Below are positions 45,836-57,450 of a stretch of DNA of 64,000 nt, in pieces; the stretch's first letter is position 1; each line of letters starts with the position of its first letter. The position numbers and the translations under genes are program-made. Under the pieces are notes generated by a model. The model was given only the letters and a program-made list of their open reading frames with translations, was not told the DNA's origin and ran no database searches. The DNA is from Opitutaceae bacterium (GTDB lineage Bacteria; Verrucomicrobiota; Verrucomicrobiia; Opitutales; Opitutaceae): NCBI GenBank assembly GCA_016711225.1, contig JADJTK010000015.1, forward strand, positions 1 to 64,000, given 5' to 3'.

Positions 45836-45907
45836 GAAGACCGCTGGTACGACGCGCCCGCTCCTGCTCCTGCTCGCCTCCGTCCGTCCTCGGTCCCCCG
45901 CTCCGGC

Positions 45908-46939
45908 CTAGCCTCGCACCAACGTCCAGAGCTGGCGGGCCTTGCCAATCAGCTCCTTCAACACCTCGGGCGTCACCGCCTGCTTCGGATCGTCGCCGAG
46001 TCCGTGGCTCGGCGCCACATGGCTCTCGATGCACAGCCCGTCGGCACCGTAGGCGATCGCCGCCAGCGCCGCGGCCGGCACGTAGCTGGCGCGACCCACC
46101 GAGTGAGACGGATCCACCACCACCGGCGCCCACGTGCGCTCCTTCAACAGCGGCACGATGCTCTCGTCGGGATGGCTACGGTAGCCGTCGAGCGTGGGAG
46201 CGGTGCCGCGCGGGCAGAGGATCACGTTGGGGTTGCCGAAACTCACGATATATTCCGCCGCGGACACGAACTCCGCGATCGGCCCCATGTGCAGGCCACG
46301 CTTGAGCAATACCGCCGTGTCGCGCCCGGCGATGGCGCGGCCGATCTGCTGCAGCAGCGAGTAGTTGAGCGCGTTGCGCGCCCCGACCTGCAGGGTGTGC
46401 ACGCCGGCGTCGAGGGCCAGGCGAAGCTGGTGCTCATCCATCACCTCGGCATCGACCGGCAACCCCGTGCGGCGCGAGGCCTCCATGAGGATGTCGAGCG
46501 ACTTGTCGTCACCCTGGAACGAGTACGGATTGGAGCGCGGCTTCCACACGCCGCCGCGCAGCGCGTGTGCCCCGGCCTCCTTCACCGCGGCAGCCGTCTC
46601 GTAGAAGTAGTTGGGATTCTTCGGATCGATCGTGCACTGACCGGCGATGACGAAGAGCTCGCGCCCGAGCGTCACCCCGCCGATGCGGATCATGTGGCGG
46701 GCCAGATCGGAGCGGGCGTCCATCAGCTTGAACGGCGACTGGATGCGGTCGACCCGGTCGACGTAGGCCAGGCCCTCCAGCCGGTTGATCATAAGCTCGT
46801 CGCGCTCGTCGCCGACGATGGCGTAGATCGAACGCACCGCGCCGATGATCGGCTGAATACGACAGCCGAACTCCGCCACGACGGCGGTGACTTCGGCGAG
46901 CTGGAGGGGACTAAGTTCCTTGCCTTTAGGGAGAATCAT
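45908..46939 (-). CDS. aroF: 3-deoxy-7-phosphoheptulonate synthase (type I beta)
   Basis: 343 residues. The enzyme condenses phosphoenolpyruvate and erythrose 4-phosphate, the first step of the shikimate pathway. The N-terminal ferredoxin-like regulatory domain (LSPLQLAEVTAVVAEFGCRI; YAIVGDE) as in Thermotoga precedes the barrel: VIAGQCTIDPKNPNYFYETA, GAHALRGGVWKPRSNPYSFQ, VILCPRGTAPTLDGYRSHPD, PVVVDPSHSVGRASYVPAAA and LCIESHVAPSHGLGDDPKQA. Metal ligands Cys (GQCTI), His (DPSHS) and Glu (IESHV) are present. I use ATG 46939; ATG 46981 would add 14 unconserved residues. It lies 72 bases after flhA on the same strand and may be transcribed with the flagellar genes. Confidence 0.95.
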   Translation of the reverse strand: MILPKGKELSPLQLAEVTAVVAEFGCRIQPIIGAVRSIYAIVGDERDELMINRLEGLAYVDRVDRIQSPFKLMDARSDLARHMIRIGGVTLGRELFVIAGQCTIDPKNPNYFYETAAAVKEAGAHALRGGVWKPRSNPYSFQGDDKSLDILMEASRRTGLPVDAEVMDEHQLRLALDAGVHTLQVGARNALNYSLLQQIGRAIAGRDTAVLLKRGLHMGPIAEFVSAAEYIVSFGNPNVILCPRGTAPTLDGYRSHPDESIVPLLKERTWAPVVVDPSHSVGRASYVPAAALAAIAYGADGLCIESHVAPSHGLGDDPKQAVTPEVLKELIGKARQLWTLVRG

Positions 46940-47011
46940 GGCGGTGGGTCGCGAGCATGCGGGGGCGGAGTGCGCTGGCAATGCCGGGCCCGCGGCACCC
47001 GCCCGCTCCGC

Positions 47012-49216
47012 CTAGGCCGCCATCGACATGGCCGGCTGGGTAGCCGGGCCGCTGCGCAGCGGCTCCATGCGGGCGAGATGGGTCGGCATCGGAATCAGCC
47101 CGACATTCTCCACCTCGGTCGAGGCCGGCAGTTCCTGGAAGGAAAGCACCGCTAGGCGCGGCAGCGACGACTCGAAGAACCGTTTGATCGCCAAGCGCGT
47201 CTCCGCGCCAACCACCAGCACCGCCGGCAAGCTCTGTTGGGTCATCTCGGCGATGCGCCGGTTGAGCTCGTCGAGCAGGTGCTGCGCAGTGGCCGGATCG
47301 AGGGCGAGCCCGATCTCGGTGGGCGTGCGCTGCACCCGGCCGACCAGCCATTGTTCGAGTCGCGGGTCGAGGGTGAGCGCCTTCACCTTGCCCGGCTCCG
47401 CCTCGAACTCGGACACGAAATACAGGCCCAGCCGCCGGCGCACCAGCTCGGCCAGCTCGTCGGCGTTCTTGGTCACCCCGGCGTAGTCGGCGATGCCCTC
47501 GAGGATGACCGGCAGGTTCAGGATATTGATACCCTCGCGCAACAGGTTCTGGAGCACGCGCTGGATCAGGCCCAGGTTGGCCAGATCGGGGATGAGCTCG
47601 GTGACCAGCGCCGGATGCTTCTCCTTCACGTGCTCGACCAGCGCCTGCACATCCTGGCGGCCGAGAATGAGCCAGATGTTGTTCTTCAGCGTCTCCGAGA
47701 GATGGGTGATGAGCACCGAGGACGGGTCGACCACGGTGAAGCCGTTGACCTCGGCGGTGGTCTTCTCGTCGTTGGAGATCCAGTTGGCCTCCAGGCCGAA
47801 GACCGGCTCGCGGGTGGGGATACCCTTCAGGCGCACGGAGCTGCCGTTGACGTTCATCGCCAGCCAGCGGCCCGGCATCACCTGCCCGCGGGCGACAGGC
47901 TTGCCGCGCAGCAGGAAGCGGTAGTCGTTGGCGTCGAGCTCGAGGTTGTCGCGTACGGATACCGGTGGGACCATGACGCCCTTCTCGCGGGAGACCGAGC
48001 GGCGCAGCCCGGTGATGCGCTGCAGCAGGTCGCCCGCCTGCTTCTCGTCGGCGAGCGGCAACAGGCCGTAGCCGATCTCGATGGCGAAGACATCCAGGTC
48101 GATCGAGCGGGCCATCTCCTCCTCGGGGGAAACGCGGGCTCCTCCGCCCGCCGTGCCGGACTCCCCGCCTCCCGCCGCGCCACCGGCGGCCGCCGCGCCG
48201 CGCCGACCCGCGGCCGCGGGCGTCTTGGCGGCGGCCTCCGCGGGGGCATCGCGGTGCAAACGGCTGGCGAAGTATCCTCCCAATCCGGCCAAGGTAAGGA
48301 ACGGGAGGGCGGGCATGCCGGGCAGCAGACCGAAGACCCCGAGCATCGCCGAGGCGATGGCGATCGCACGCGGATACCGCGTGAGCTGGTAGCTGACCTG
48401 CACCCCGAGGGTTTCATTGTCGGCCGCACGGGTGACGAGGATACCGGCGGCCACCGAGACCAACAGCGCCGGGATTTGCGAGACCAGTCCGTCACCAATG
48501 GAGAGCAGGGTGAACTTCTTCGCCGCCTCCGCGAAGGTGAGATCCATCTGGAGCACGCCGATGGCGAAGCCGCCGATGATGTTGATAAAGGTGATGAGAA
48601 TGCCGGCCACCGCATCGCCGCGCACGAACTTGTTGGCGCCGTCCATCGAGCCGTAGAAGTCCGTCTCCTTCTGGAGCTTCTTGCGGCGCTCCATGGCTTC
48701 GGCTTCGTCGATGATGCCCGCGTTGAGTTCGGCATCGATGGCCATCTGCTTGCCCGGCATCGCGTCCAAGGTGAAGCGGGCGGCAACCTCGGCGATGCGG
48801 CCTGCGCCCTTGGTGATGACGATGAAGTTGATGACCACCAGGATCGAGAACACCACCGTACCGACCACGTAGTTGCCCTGCACCACGAACTTGCCAAACG
48901 ACTCGATGACACCGCCCGCATAGCCATCGATCAGGATCAAACGCGTGGAGGTGATGTTGAGCGCCAGACGAAAAAGTGTGATCCCGAGCAACAACGTGGG
49001 GAATACCGAGAACTCCGAGGGCTCCTTCACGTAGGTGATGAGCAGCAGGATCAGCAGCGACATACCGATGCTCACCGCCAGGAGTCCATCGAGCATGAAG
49101 GACGGCAGCGGCAGAATCAGCATCAGCACCACGCCGAAGAGCGCGATGGTGAAGGCGATATCGGCGCGACGCATACCGCCGAGGGCGGGAAGGGAGGCGG
49201 TGGGGGGAGCAGACAT
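47012..49216 (-). CDS. flhA: Flagellar export protein FlhA
   Basis: 734 residues. Eight N-terminal membrane helices (IAFTIALFGVVLMLILPLPS; VSIGMSLLILLLITYV; GTVVFSILVVINFIVITKG; LVSQIPALLVSVAAGILVT) with the FHIPEP-family signature (RFTLDAMPGKQMAIDAELNA and FYGSMDGANKFVRGDAVAGI), then a Gly/Ala linker and the cytosolic nonameric ring domain that docks chaperone-substrate complexes (VFAIEIGYGLLPLADEKQAG; VDPSSVLITHLSETLKNNIW; LVEHVKEKHPALVTELIP). It is the main gate and proton-coupled component of the flagellar type III export machine. The adjacent flhB and fliPQR order supports the flagellar rather than virulence type. Confidence 0.97.
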   Translation of the reverse strand: MSAPPTASLPALGGMRRADIAFTIALFGVVLMLILPLPSFMLDGLLAVSIGMSLLILLLITYVKEPSEFSVFPTLLLGITLFRLALNITSTRLILIDGYAGGVIESFGKFVVQGNYVVGTVVFSILVVINFIVITKGAGRIAEVAARFTLDAMPGKQMAIDAELNAGIIDEAEAMERRKKLQKETDFYGSMDGANKFVRGDAVAGILITFINIIGGFAIGVLQMDLTFAEAAKKFTLLSIGDGLVSQIPALLVSVAAGILVTRAADNETLGVQVSYQLTRYPRAIAIASAMLGVFGLLPGMPALPFLTLAGLGGYFASRLHRDAPAEAAAKTPAAAGRRGAAAAGGAAGGGESGTAGGGARVSPEEEMARSIDLDVFAIEIGYGLLPLADEKQAGDLLQRITGLRRSVSREKGVMVPPVSVRDNLELDANDYRFLLRGKPVARGQVMPGRWLAMNVNGSSVRLKGIPTREPVFGLEANWISNDEKTTAEVNGFTVVDPSSVLITHLSETLKNNIWLILGRQDVQALVEHVKEKHPALVTELIPDLANLGLIQRVLQNLLREGINILNLPVILEGIADYAGVTKNADELAELVRRRLGLYFVSEFEAEPGKVKALTLDPRLEQWLVGRVQRTPTEIGLALDPATAQHLLDELNRRIAEMTQQSLPAVLVVGAETRLAIKRFFESSLPRLAVLSFQELPASTEVENVGLIPMPTHLARMEPLRSGPATQPAMSMAA

Positions 49217-49317
49217 GGGCAGAAGGGAGGATGAAACCGATGAAGAGAGGCAGAAGGCGGTACTCAGTGATCGGTAACCAGTAGTCGGGGATCGGAGGGC
49301 GGCTTACTTGGGTCGGC
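49217..49317. repeat. Degenerate short intergenic repeats between flhB and flhA
   Basis: CAGTGATCGGTAACCAGTAG and TCGGGGATCGG repeat a CAGTAGTCGG-like unit; AGGCAGAAGGCGG recalls units at 12970-13100. A related CAGTAGTCGGTGATTCGG is at 51262-51279 between fliQ and fliR. Confidence 0.5.
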
Positions 49318-50442
49318 TCAGGCGGCACGTGAAGCGGCGGCAGCGGCAGCGGCGGCCCGGCGCGAGCGCAGGCTGTGGAAATAGTAGCGGTGGGTGCGGT
49401 AGACGAAGGCGAGGATCTCGGCCACAGCCTGGTACAGCGCGGTGGGCACCGCCTCCCCCACTTCGCCGATCTTGAAAAGCACCCGGGCGAGCGGCTTGTT
49501 CTCGATCATAGGCACGCCGTTTTCGAGCGCGATGGCCTTGATGCGCATGGCAAAACGCCCCTCGCCCTTGGCCAGCACCATCGGCGCGGCGTCGGTGCCG
49601 CGTTCATACTTCAGGGCCACGGCAAAGTGGGTGGGGTTGGTCACCACCACGTCGGCATTGGGCACCGCGTCGAGCATCTGTCGCTGCATCAGCCGGCGAC
49701 CGAGTCGGCGCCGCTGGCCCTTGACGTTCGGGTCACCCTCCTGCTGGCGATGCTCGTCCTTCACCGCCTGCTTGGTCATGCGCAGATTCTTCTCCGTCTT
49801 GTGGTGCTGGTACGCATAGCTGGCGATGGCGATGATCGTCATCGCCCCGCACACCCAGGTGAGGAAGACTTGGATGGACTGGTTGAGGAAGCGCGCCAGA
49901 TGGGCGACCTCCATCGGCACAAAGAAGAGCGGATCCCGCATCACCCGCTTGATCGCCAGCCACAGTGCCAGGCCGATGGCGCCAAACTTCAGCAGATCCA
50001 GCGGCAGGGTCATCAACGCCTGCGTATTGATGATGTTCTTGAACCCGTTGATGAAGTTGAGCCGGTCGAACTTGATTCCGAGCACCTCGGGTGTGAGCCC
50101 GAAGCGCGACTGGAGTCCTCCCCCTAGTACTGCGGAGACAAAACAGGCGACCAGCAGCGGCGCCGCCATGCCCACAAAGCAGTGCACCGCCTCGAAGCCG
50201 CGCACCAGCAGCGCCTCGTTGTTCACCGCAGACGCTCCGAGGTTCTGGAAGCTATGCGCCGCGAAGAGGCGCATGTCTCGCGCGATGTCGGGACCGTAGA
50301 ACACTAGGACGACCAAGGCGGCGATAAGGATGAAGGCCACCTGCACATCCGGGCTCTTGGCGAACTCCCCGCGCTGGAAGGCCTCGCTGCGGTGTTTGCC
50401 GGTGGCGGTCTCTGTCTTCTGATCTTGATCTTCGTCGGCCAT
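49318..50442 (-). CDS. flhB: Flagellar export switch protein FlhB
   Basis: 374 residues. Four membrane helices (VQVAFILIAALVVLVFYGPD; GMAAPLLVACFVSAVLGGGL; LPLDLLKFGAIGLALWLAI; WVCGAMTIIAIASYAY) and the cytosolic domain with the self-cleavage site NPTH (Asn269-Pro270) in VVVTNPTHFAVALKYERG. Cleavage switches export from rod/hook to filament substrates. Homology ends near AEILAFVYRTHRYYF; an Ala-rich tail (RRAAAAAAAASRAA) follows. It is 12 bases after fliR. Confidence 0.97.
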   Translation of the reverse strand: MADEDQDQKTETATGKHRSEAFQRGEFAKSPDVQVAFILIAALVVLVFYGPDIARDMRLFAAHSFQNLGASAVNNEALLVRGFEAVHCFVGMAAPLLVACFVSAVLGGGLQSRFGLTPEVLGIKFDRLNFINGFKNIINTQALMTLPLDLLKFGAIGLALWLAIKRVMRDPLFFVPMEVAHLARFLNQSIQVFLTWVCGAMTIIAIASYAYQHHKTEKNLRMTKQAVKDEHRQQEGDPNVKGQRRRLGRRLMQRQMLDAVPNADVVVTNPTHFAVALKYERGTDAAPMVLAKGEGRFAMRIKAIALENGVPMIENKPLARVLFKIGEVGEAVPTALYQAVAEILAFVYRTHRYYFHSLRSRRAAAAAAAASRAA

Positions 50443-50454
50443 GGCGGGGCGGGC

Positions 50455-51210
50455 TCAGGGCCGCGGGAGATACACCAACATGTCGCTGGGCAGGCGTGAG
50501 AAGGCCGCCAACAGGAAGCGGGCAAACAGCGTGGCCGCTCCGCCCAGCAGGGCCACTCCTAGCAACGAACGCGCCCCCATGCTGAGTATGAAGACATTGA
50601 TCTTCGAGACCGAGCGGCCGAGCAGGCCGAACGCGAGGGTGAGCAGGAAGTTCAAGGCGATGAACGGGCCGGCAAGTTGCACCCCCACGGAGAACGTCTT
50701 TGACGTGATGACGATCAACTGGTCGGCCGCCGCCGGATTGAGCCCGGCCAGTCCCGGTGGCGCGAAGTGGAAACTCCGGGTGAAAGCCCCGATCGCCAGC
50801 AAGTGAGCTCCAACCCCGAAATACAGCACGACGGCAAACCGGTGCAGCAACGCCGGAAACGGCTCGCTGGTGGCGGTGGGCGCCTCCACACCCGGAGTGG
50901 CCGTGAGTCCGATCTCCGTCGAGATGATGCGCCCCCCCATCTCGGTGGCGAAGAATGCCATGCGCCCCACAAAGCCCATCAGCAAACCCACCAGCACCTC
51001 CGCCCCCACCGCGCCGACCAGCGCCAACAGCGAGGCCGGCACCTGGGTGGGCACCGGGATGAGCGGGGCGATCAAGGTTGCCAACGACATGGCCAGGGCG
51101 AGCCGCAGCATCACCGGCATCGGCTGCCCCGTGAGCCCGGGCATCAGCATCAGAAAAGCGGTGGCCCGAATCCCGATCAGCAGCCAGGCGATGAGCAACG
51201 CGGCGGGCAT
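50455..51210 (-). CDS. fliR: Flagellar export protein FliR
   Basis: 251 residues with six hydrophobic segments (ALLIAWLLIGIRATAFLMLM; MLRLALAMSLATLIAPLIPV; LLALVGAVGAEVLVGLLMGF; LHRFAVVLYFGVGAHLLAIG; LAGPFIALNFLLTLAFGLLG; GARSLLGVALLGGAATLFAR). Characteristic motifs are GRMAFFATEMGGRIISTEIG and LLTLAFGLLGRSVSKINVF. FliR forms the export gate with FliP and FliQ. It starts 71 bases after fliQ, the gap holding short CAGTAGTCGG-like repeats. Confidence 0.95.
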   Translation of the reverse strand: MPAALLIAWLLIGIRATAFLMLMPGLTGQPMPVMLRLALAMSLATLIAPLIPVPTQVPASLLALVGAVGAEVLVGLLMGFVGRMAFFATEMGGRIISTEIGLTATPGVEAPTATSEPFPALLHRFAVVLYFGVGAHLLAIGAFTRSFHFAPPGLAGLNPAAADQLIVITSKTFSVGVQLAGPFIALNFLLTLAFGLLGRSVSKINVFILSMGARSLLGVALLGGAATLFARFLLAAFSRLPSDMLVYLPRP

Positions 51211-51281
51211 GGTGGGTGGGGAACGAGAGGAGCGGCCAAGTGCGGGGGACGATGGACTTAGTCAGTAGTCGGTGATTCGGC

Positions 51282-51551
51282 CTAGTGCGCCATGTCCGCC
51301 ATGCGGGCGAAGCACATGATGAGGAACTCGCTGAGGGTGCGCACCAGCCAGGGGGCGCTGAGCAGAAAGACGCCCACCACCGAGAGCAGCTTGGGGATGA
51401 ACACCAACGTCTGCTCCTGCAAACTGGTGACCGACTGGATCAGGCTCACCACCAGGCCGACGGTCAGCGCGACCAGCAAAAACGGCGCCACGACCGTCAG
51501 GGCCTGGAAGATGGTGAGCTTGAACAGCTCGATCGCGAGGTCGGGATTCAT
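51282..51551 (-). CDS. fliQ: Flagellar export protein FliQ
   Basis: 89 residues, two membrane hairpin helices (ALTVVAPFLLVALTVGLVVS; LLSVVGVFLLSAPWLVRTLS) and the conserved central LIQSVTSLQEQTLVFIPKLL. The start overlaps the fliP stop as ATGA, indicating coupled translation. Length is exactly that of the family. Four copies assemble around FliP5FliR1 in the gate. Confidence 0.97.
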   Translation of the reverse strand: MNPDLAIELFKLTIFQALTVVAPFLLVALTVGLVVSLIQSVTSLQEQTLVFIPKLLSVVGVFLLSAPWLVRTLSEFLIMCFARMADMAH

Positions 51552-52324
51552 TGATTGAAGCTTTGTACCAGCGCACGCACCACCAACTCCCAGCCGTCGA
51601 CCAGCACGAAGAGCAGCAGCTTGAACGGCAACGCCACGATCGTCGGCGGCATCATCATCATGCCCAGCGCCATCAGCACCGTGGACACAAGGAAGTCGAT
51701 GACCAGGAAGGGAAGGAAGATCAGGAAGCCCATCTGGAAGGCCGTCTGCAGCTCGCTGAGCACAAACGCCGGGATGATGATGCGCAGCGGCAGCTGTTTG
51801 ACCGGAGTCGGACCGTAGGCGCCCAGCTCCAGGAAGAACTCGAGGTCGCGCGTGCGCGTCTGACGCAGCATGAACTCCTTGAGCGGCGCCTGCGCGATCT
51901 GCAACGCCTCCACCGACTTGATCTTGCCGTCGAAATACGGCTGCAGCGCGTCGTCGTGGATGCGGTCGACCACCGGCGTCATGATGAAGAACGTGAGGAA
52001 GAGCGAGAGCCCGATGACGATCTGGTTCGATGGCGCCGAGGGCACGCCGATCGCCTGTCGCACGAACCCGAGCACGATCACGATGCGGGTAAAGCTCGTC
52101 ATCAGCATCACCAGCGAAGGCGCCAGGGTGAGTAGCGTCATCAACAGGACGATCTGCACCGGCATGCTGATGTCGCCGATCCCGCCGGCCCCGCCGGAGA
52201 GATCGATGTTCAACCGCATTGGCGGCACCGTGCTCTGCGCCTGGGCCGCCACCGCCAGAAGGAGCGGGGCCAGCCACAGCAGGCGCCGCCAACGATGCCG
52301 GCAGGGTTTGGACGTGGAGAACAT
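51548..52324 (-). CDS. fliP: Flagellar export protein FliP
   Basis: 258 residues. Cleavable signal peptide (LLWLAPLLLAVAAQAQ), first helix IVLLMTLLTLAPSLVMLMTS, the signature FTRIVIVLGFVRQAIGVPSA and PSNQIVIGLSLFLTFFIMTP, then LPLRIIIPAFVLSELQTAFQ and the methionine-rich gasket region ALGMMMMPPTIVALP. The methionine gate is typical of FliP. ATG 52324 is chosen because it gives the signal peptide. First gene of the fliP-Q-R-flhB-flhA run; upstream 52325-52527 carries GC-rich repeats and no visible flagellar promoter. Confidence 0.96.
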   Translation of the reverse strand: MFSTSKPCRHRWRRLLWLAPLLLAVAAQAQSTVPPMRLNIDLSGGAGGIGDISMPVQIVLLMTLLTLAPSLVMLMTSFTRIVIVLGFVRQAIGVPSAPSNQIVIGLSLFLTFFIMTPVVDRIHDDALQPYFDGKIKSVEALQIAQAPLKEFMLRQTRTRDLEFFLELGAYGPTPVKQLPLRIIIPAFVLSELQTAFQMGFLIFLPFLVIDFLVSTVLMALGMMMMPPTIVALPFKLLLFVLVDGWELVVRALVQSFNQ

Positions 52325-52527
52325 CGGGGACGTTTTAGCAATGCCGATGCCAAGAGCCGGGGGTCCTTCCTTAACCCTTGCGGTGCAGGGACTCGCACCG
52401 ATGTCCCTGCTCGCCGCGCCCCGCAGGCCGTCGCCCCCTCGCGGCGACGGCAAGTTCTGCCGGCAACTCCGCCGTCGCGCCGTCCCTGCCTGCGTTCCCG
52501 TCGCAGCCGGCAAGCCCGGCGCCTGCC

Positions 52528-53298
52528 CTACTTGAGCGCGGCCGCGAACTCCGCCGGCAACTCCGCCCTGGCAGAGAAACTCCAGCTCCGTCCGGCCCAG
52601 GTGTAATGCACCTGAGTCTCCAGCGAATGGAGAAACATCCGTTTCTCCTTCGTCGCCTTGGTGAACTCGCGGTTGCGCCGGAAATCCCCGTAGGTCTGGT
52701 CGCCCACGATGGGCAGATGCCGCTTGGCGCACTGCACGCGCAGCTGGTGCGTGCGGCCGGTGTGCGGCTTGAGCTCCAGCAAAGTCAGCGGTTGAGCCCC
52801 GCCACGACCGCGCAACACCCGGCATTCGCTCTCCGCCGGGATGTGTCCGCCCGTCGCCGACGAGCGCACCACCCCACCCTTGCGCTCAACGGCCAGCCGG
52901 TCGCGCCACACTTCGCGCGGCACGCGCGCCGTGCCAAAGACCAGCGCGGCATAGGTCTTCGCGATGGCCTTACGCTGGAACTGCGCCTTCACGTCGGTCG
53001 CCAACCGCCCGTCGGCGGCCACCAGGATCACCCCCGAGGTCGAGGAGTCCAGACGGTTGAGCAGCCAGAGCCGACGCAGATCACCGCTCGCGGTATCCTT
53101 CCACGTGTAACACTCCGCCTTGAGGTCGTATGCCGCTCCGAGCAGCGCCCGCGCCTGTTCTTTGCCGTCCTCGTTGGGATGCGAGAGCACCCCGGCCGGT
53201 TTCGCCAGAGCGCCCAGTCCGTTCGCGTCATGACCGAGCACCGCGACGCCATCGCCGAGCGGCAGAGTTTTCCAGTAACTGGAGGGGATCGCACTCAC
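52528..53298 (-). CDS. RluA-family RNA pseudouridine synthase
   Basis: 256 residues. Isomerises specific uridines in rRNA or tRNA. The catalytic Asp lies in WLLNRLDSSTSGVILVA (HRLDxxTSG type, with His replaced by Asn); other motifs are LAKPAGVLSHPN (KPAGxxxH), KTYAALVFG and LELKPHTGRTHQLRVQCAKR followed by LPIVGDQTYG. There is no S4 domain. The start is GTG 53298, overlapping the stop of the TonB-like gene as GTGA; upstream in-frame codons belong to that gene's region and are not conserved. Exact target site is not predictable. Confidence 0.9.
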   Translation of the reverse strand: MSAIPSSYWKTLPLGDGVAVLGHDANGLGALAKPAGVLSHPNEDGKEQARALLGAAYDLKAECYTWKDTASGDLRRLWLLNRLDSSTSGVILVAADGRLATDVKAQFQRKAIAKTYAALVFGTARVPREVWRDRLAVERKGGVVRSSATGGHIPAESECRVLRGRGGAQPLTLLELKPHTGRTHQLRVQCAKRHLPIVGDQTYGDFRRNREFTKATKEKRMFLHSLETQVHYTWAGRSWSFSARAELPAEFAAALK

Positions 53299-54431
53299 CA
53301 GAAGAGAAAGGAAATCGTGACCTCCTCCTCGGAACCGAAGAGATTGATCATCTCCTGCGTCCAAGGCCGATAGGGCGCCCGGGCGCTGACCGCGTCCAGA
53401 CAAGTGTAGGTGGCCACCCGACCGGAGGTCGCCTCGCCCTCCACATTGAGAATGCGGACCCCACCTTGGGCATTGACCATGAAATGGACCACCACCGTCG
53501 AGCGTGAGGGAGGGCTGGTCGTCATCTCGCCCGCCAGCTTTTGGAACTGCGCATCCACGGTGCTGAGAAACTCATCCCACCAGACCCCCGCCTCGCTCAA
53601 CCGGGAGTTGACGCCGATCGCTCCGGCCGCGGAAGCATCGAGCGGCTGGTTGGCCAGCACTGCCGACCGTGCATTTTGCACCTTCGGGCGGGGGCGCGGT
53701 GACGGCCGGCCCGGCACCCCCGGAAGGCCTCCTCCGTTCGCCGCCACCAGGAGCTGGCCTTTCTCGGTGCCGTCCTTCTTGCCTTCGGTCTTCTTGTCGA
53801 CGTCCGCCTTATCACCGGGGGTCTGGCCAATGGCCGTACCCAACCCGTCGGGATTATCGCCGGTGATCTTCTCGAAACCGGGCAACGGTGCTTCCGCCTT
53901 CGGCTGCGCCGCCGCCCCAATCACCACCGCCTGTATACCGGTGCCGTTCTCGCCGTTGTTGCCAGCCATCGGCGCCGCCTCGATCGGCTGCTCACGCGAC
54001 CCGGTGACGATCGCGGTTGACTCGATCTTCTCGCCCTCGGTCTTGCCTCGGTCGCTGTGGTCCTTGCCCGGCTCGGGCTGGGCGGACTGCTGGTTGCGCG
54101 CCCCGTAGTTGTCCGTTTTGCCCGGGTCGTTTTCCGGCGCGTCGGGGTTCACCTCCACGAAGCGCAACTGCTGGGGCGGAGGAGCCTCGTCGGCCAGCAT
54201 GAAGGTCAACTCCTGCTTGTCGTACTTCGCCCGCAAATCGGCGACGTCATCGACCACCGCACTGTCGCTGTCCAGCGGCATTTGCCGGATCGTGACGAGG
54301 GTCAACAGGTGGATGAGCACCGTACCGACGAACCCCACGATCAACGGCCAGCGCTCGGCCACCACCTCGTCATGACGGCGGCGCGCGGCGGCGATCTCCT
54401 CGGGCAGCTGCGGCGGCAGAGTGTTGATCAT
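53295..54431 (-). CDS. TonB-like energy-transduction or envelope protein
   Basis: 378 residues with a short cytoplasmic start (MINTLPPQLPEEIAAARRRH), one membrane anchor (WPLIVGFVGTVLIHLLTLVT), a long Gly/Pro/Lys-rich periplasmic part and a C-terminal domain with the TonB_C look (STVVVHFMVNAQGGVRILNV, EGEATSGRVATYTCLDAVS). The lengths of spacer and C-terminal domain fit a TonB-like protein that spans the periplasm. No ExbB/ExbD genes are nearby. It is 10 bases after maf and overlaps the pseudouridine synthase, forming a three-gene operon. Confidence 0.75.
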   Translation of the reverse strand: MINTLPPQLPEEIAAARRRHDEVVAERWPLIVGFVGTVLIHLLTLVTIRQMPLDSDSAVVDDVADLRAKYDKQELTFMLADEAPPPQQLRFVEVNPDAPENDPGKTDNYGARNQQSAQPEPGKDHSDRGKTEGEKIESTAIVTGSREQPIEAAPMAGNNGENGTGIQAVVIGAAAQPKAEAPLPGFEKITGDNPDGLGTAIGQTPGDKADVDKKTEGKKDGTEKGQLLVAANGGGLPGVPGRPSPRPRPKVQNARSAVLANQPLDASAAGAIGVNSRLSEAGVWWDEFLSTVDAQFQKLAGEMTTSPPSRSTVVVHFMVNAQGGVRILNVEGEATSGRVATYTCLDAVSARAPYRPWTQEMINLFGSEEEVTISFLFW

Positions 54432-54441
54432 CGGGCAGTGG

Positions 54442-55020
54442 TCACAGCGCCGGCGTCAGACCTGCACGGGCGAGCAATTGTTGCGTCTCATCCGCGGGGA
54501 GGCCGATGATGTTGGTCAACGATCCGGTGTAGCGCTCGATAATGAGCTCGCCGCCGTCCTGGATGCCGTAGGCCCCGGCCTTGTCGAGCGGATGGCAGCC
54601 GGCGAAATAGCGGTCGATCAATGACTCGTCGAGAAGGCGAAACGTCACCCGACTCTCAATTCCGATGGCCTCGAAGAACTGAGGCGAGCGCACCACCACC
54701 GCCGTGAACACCGAATGCGTGCGCCCGGAGAGGCGCCGCAGCATCGCGCGTGCGTCGGCCAGATCGGTGGGCTTATGGAACACGTCGCCGTCGAGAAACA
54801 CCGTCGTGTCGGCCCCGAGCACCACCGCATCGCGATGGCGGGCGGCCACCCAGTCGGCCTTGAGGGCGGCGTTGTGCGTCACCATCGCGCGGGGATCCTC
54901 GGTTGCCGCCGGCTCATGCTCCTCCACCTCCGCCGGGACGACGGCGAAGATGAAGCCGAGCCGGGCGAGGATTTCGCGACGGCGAGGCGAGGCGGAGGCC
55001 AGGATGAGCGGGCGGTGCAT
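54442..55020 (-). CDS. maf: Maf-family nucleotide pyrophosphatase
   Basis: 192 residues. Maf hydrolyses non-canonical or specific nucleoside triphosphates and its overproduction blocks septation in other bacteria. Signature motifs: PLILASASPRRREILARLGF, THNAALKADWVAAR (usual E/N-A-KA), VLGADTTVFLDGDVFHKP, RTHSVFTAVVV and DKAGAYGIQDGGELII. All catalytic residues are present (Ser/Arg of SASPRR, Asp of GADTTV, Lys of DKAGAY). ATG 55020 directly precedes the conserved first strand. Confidence 0.95.
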   Translation of the reverse strand: MHRPLILASASPRRREILARLGFIFAVVPAEVEEHEPAATEDPRAMVTHNAALKADWVAARHRDAVVLGADTTVFLDGDVFHKPTDLADARAMLRRLSGRTHSVFTAVVVRSPQFFEAIGIESRVTFRLLDESLIDRYFAGCHPLDKAGAYGIQDGGELIIERYTGSLTNIIGLPADETQQLLARAGLTPAL

Positions 55021-55293
55021 GGCGGGAAGGCGGCGAACGAACGGTGAAGCTACAGGCGCCGGCCGGCGCCGCGCCAGCGCTTTTCCGCGTTCTTCGATGC
55101 CGGCCATCTCGCTCCAATTGCCACCTCGATGTTCTTCGGCTCTCGAAGTAAGCCCCCTTCCCTAGCCGGACGCAAAAGCCTCGCGCGGAACCGCAAAGCA
55201 GGCGCGAAAGGGCACAACCATGGCTTTCGAACTGCCGTTGCTCCCGGGGTAGCCTTCCACCGTCTACAGACTTTAGATTCCGGCACCCTTGGC
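55021..55293. other. Intergenic region with no gene seen
   Basis: Gap upstream of maf and downstream of the hybrid kinase. GC-rich, with no convincing promoter motif, RNA or terminator. Confidence 0.5.
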
Positions 55294-57447
<2,154 letters not shown>

Positions 57448-57450
57448 GGC

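Noticed and set aside
47012..52324. A virulence-type III secretion system
   Set aside because: The order fliP-Q-R-flhB-flhA and the sequence motifs are those of the flagellum; no secretin, needle or effector gene is present.
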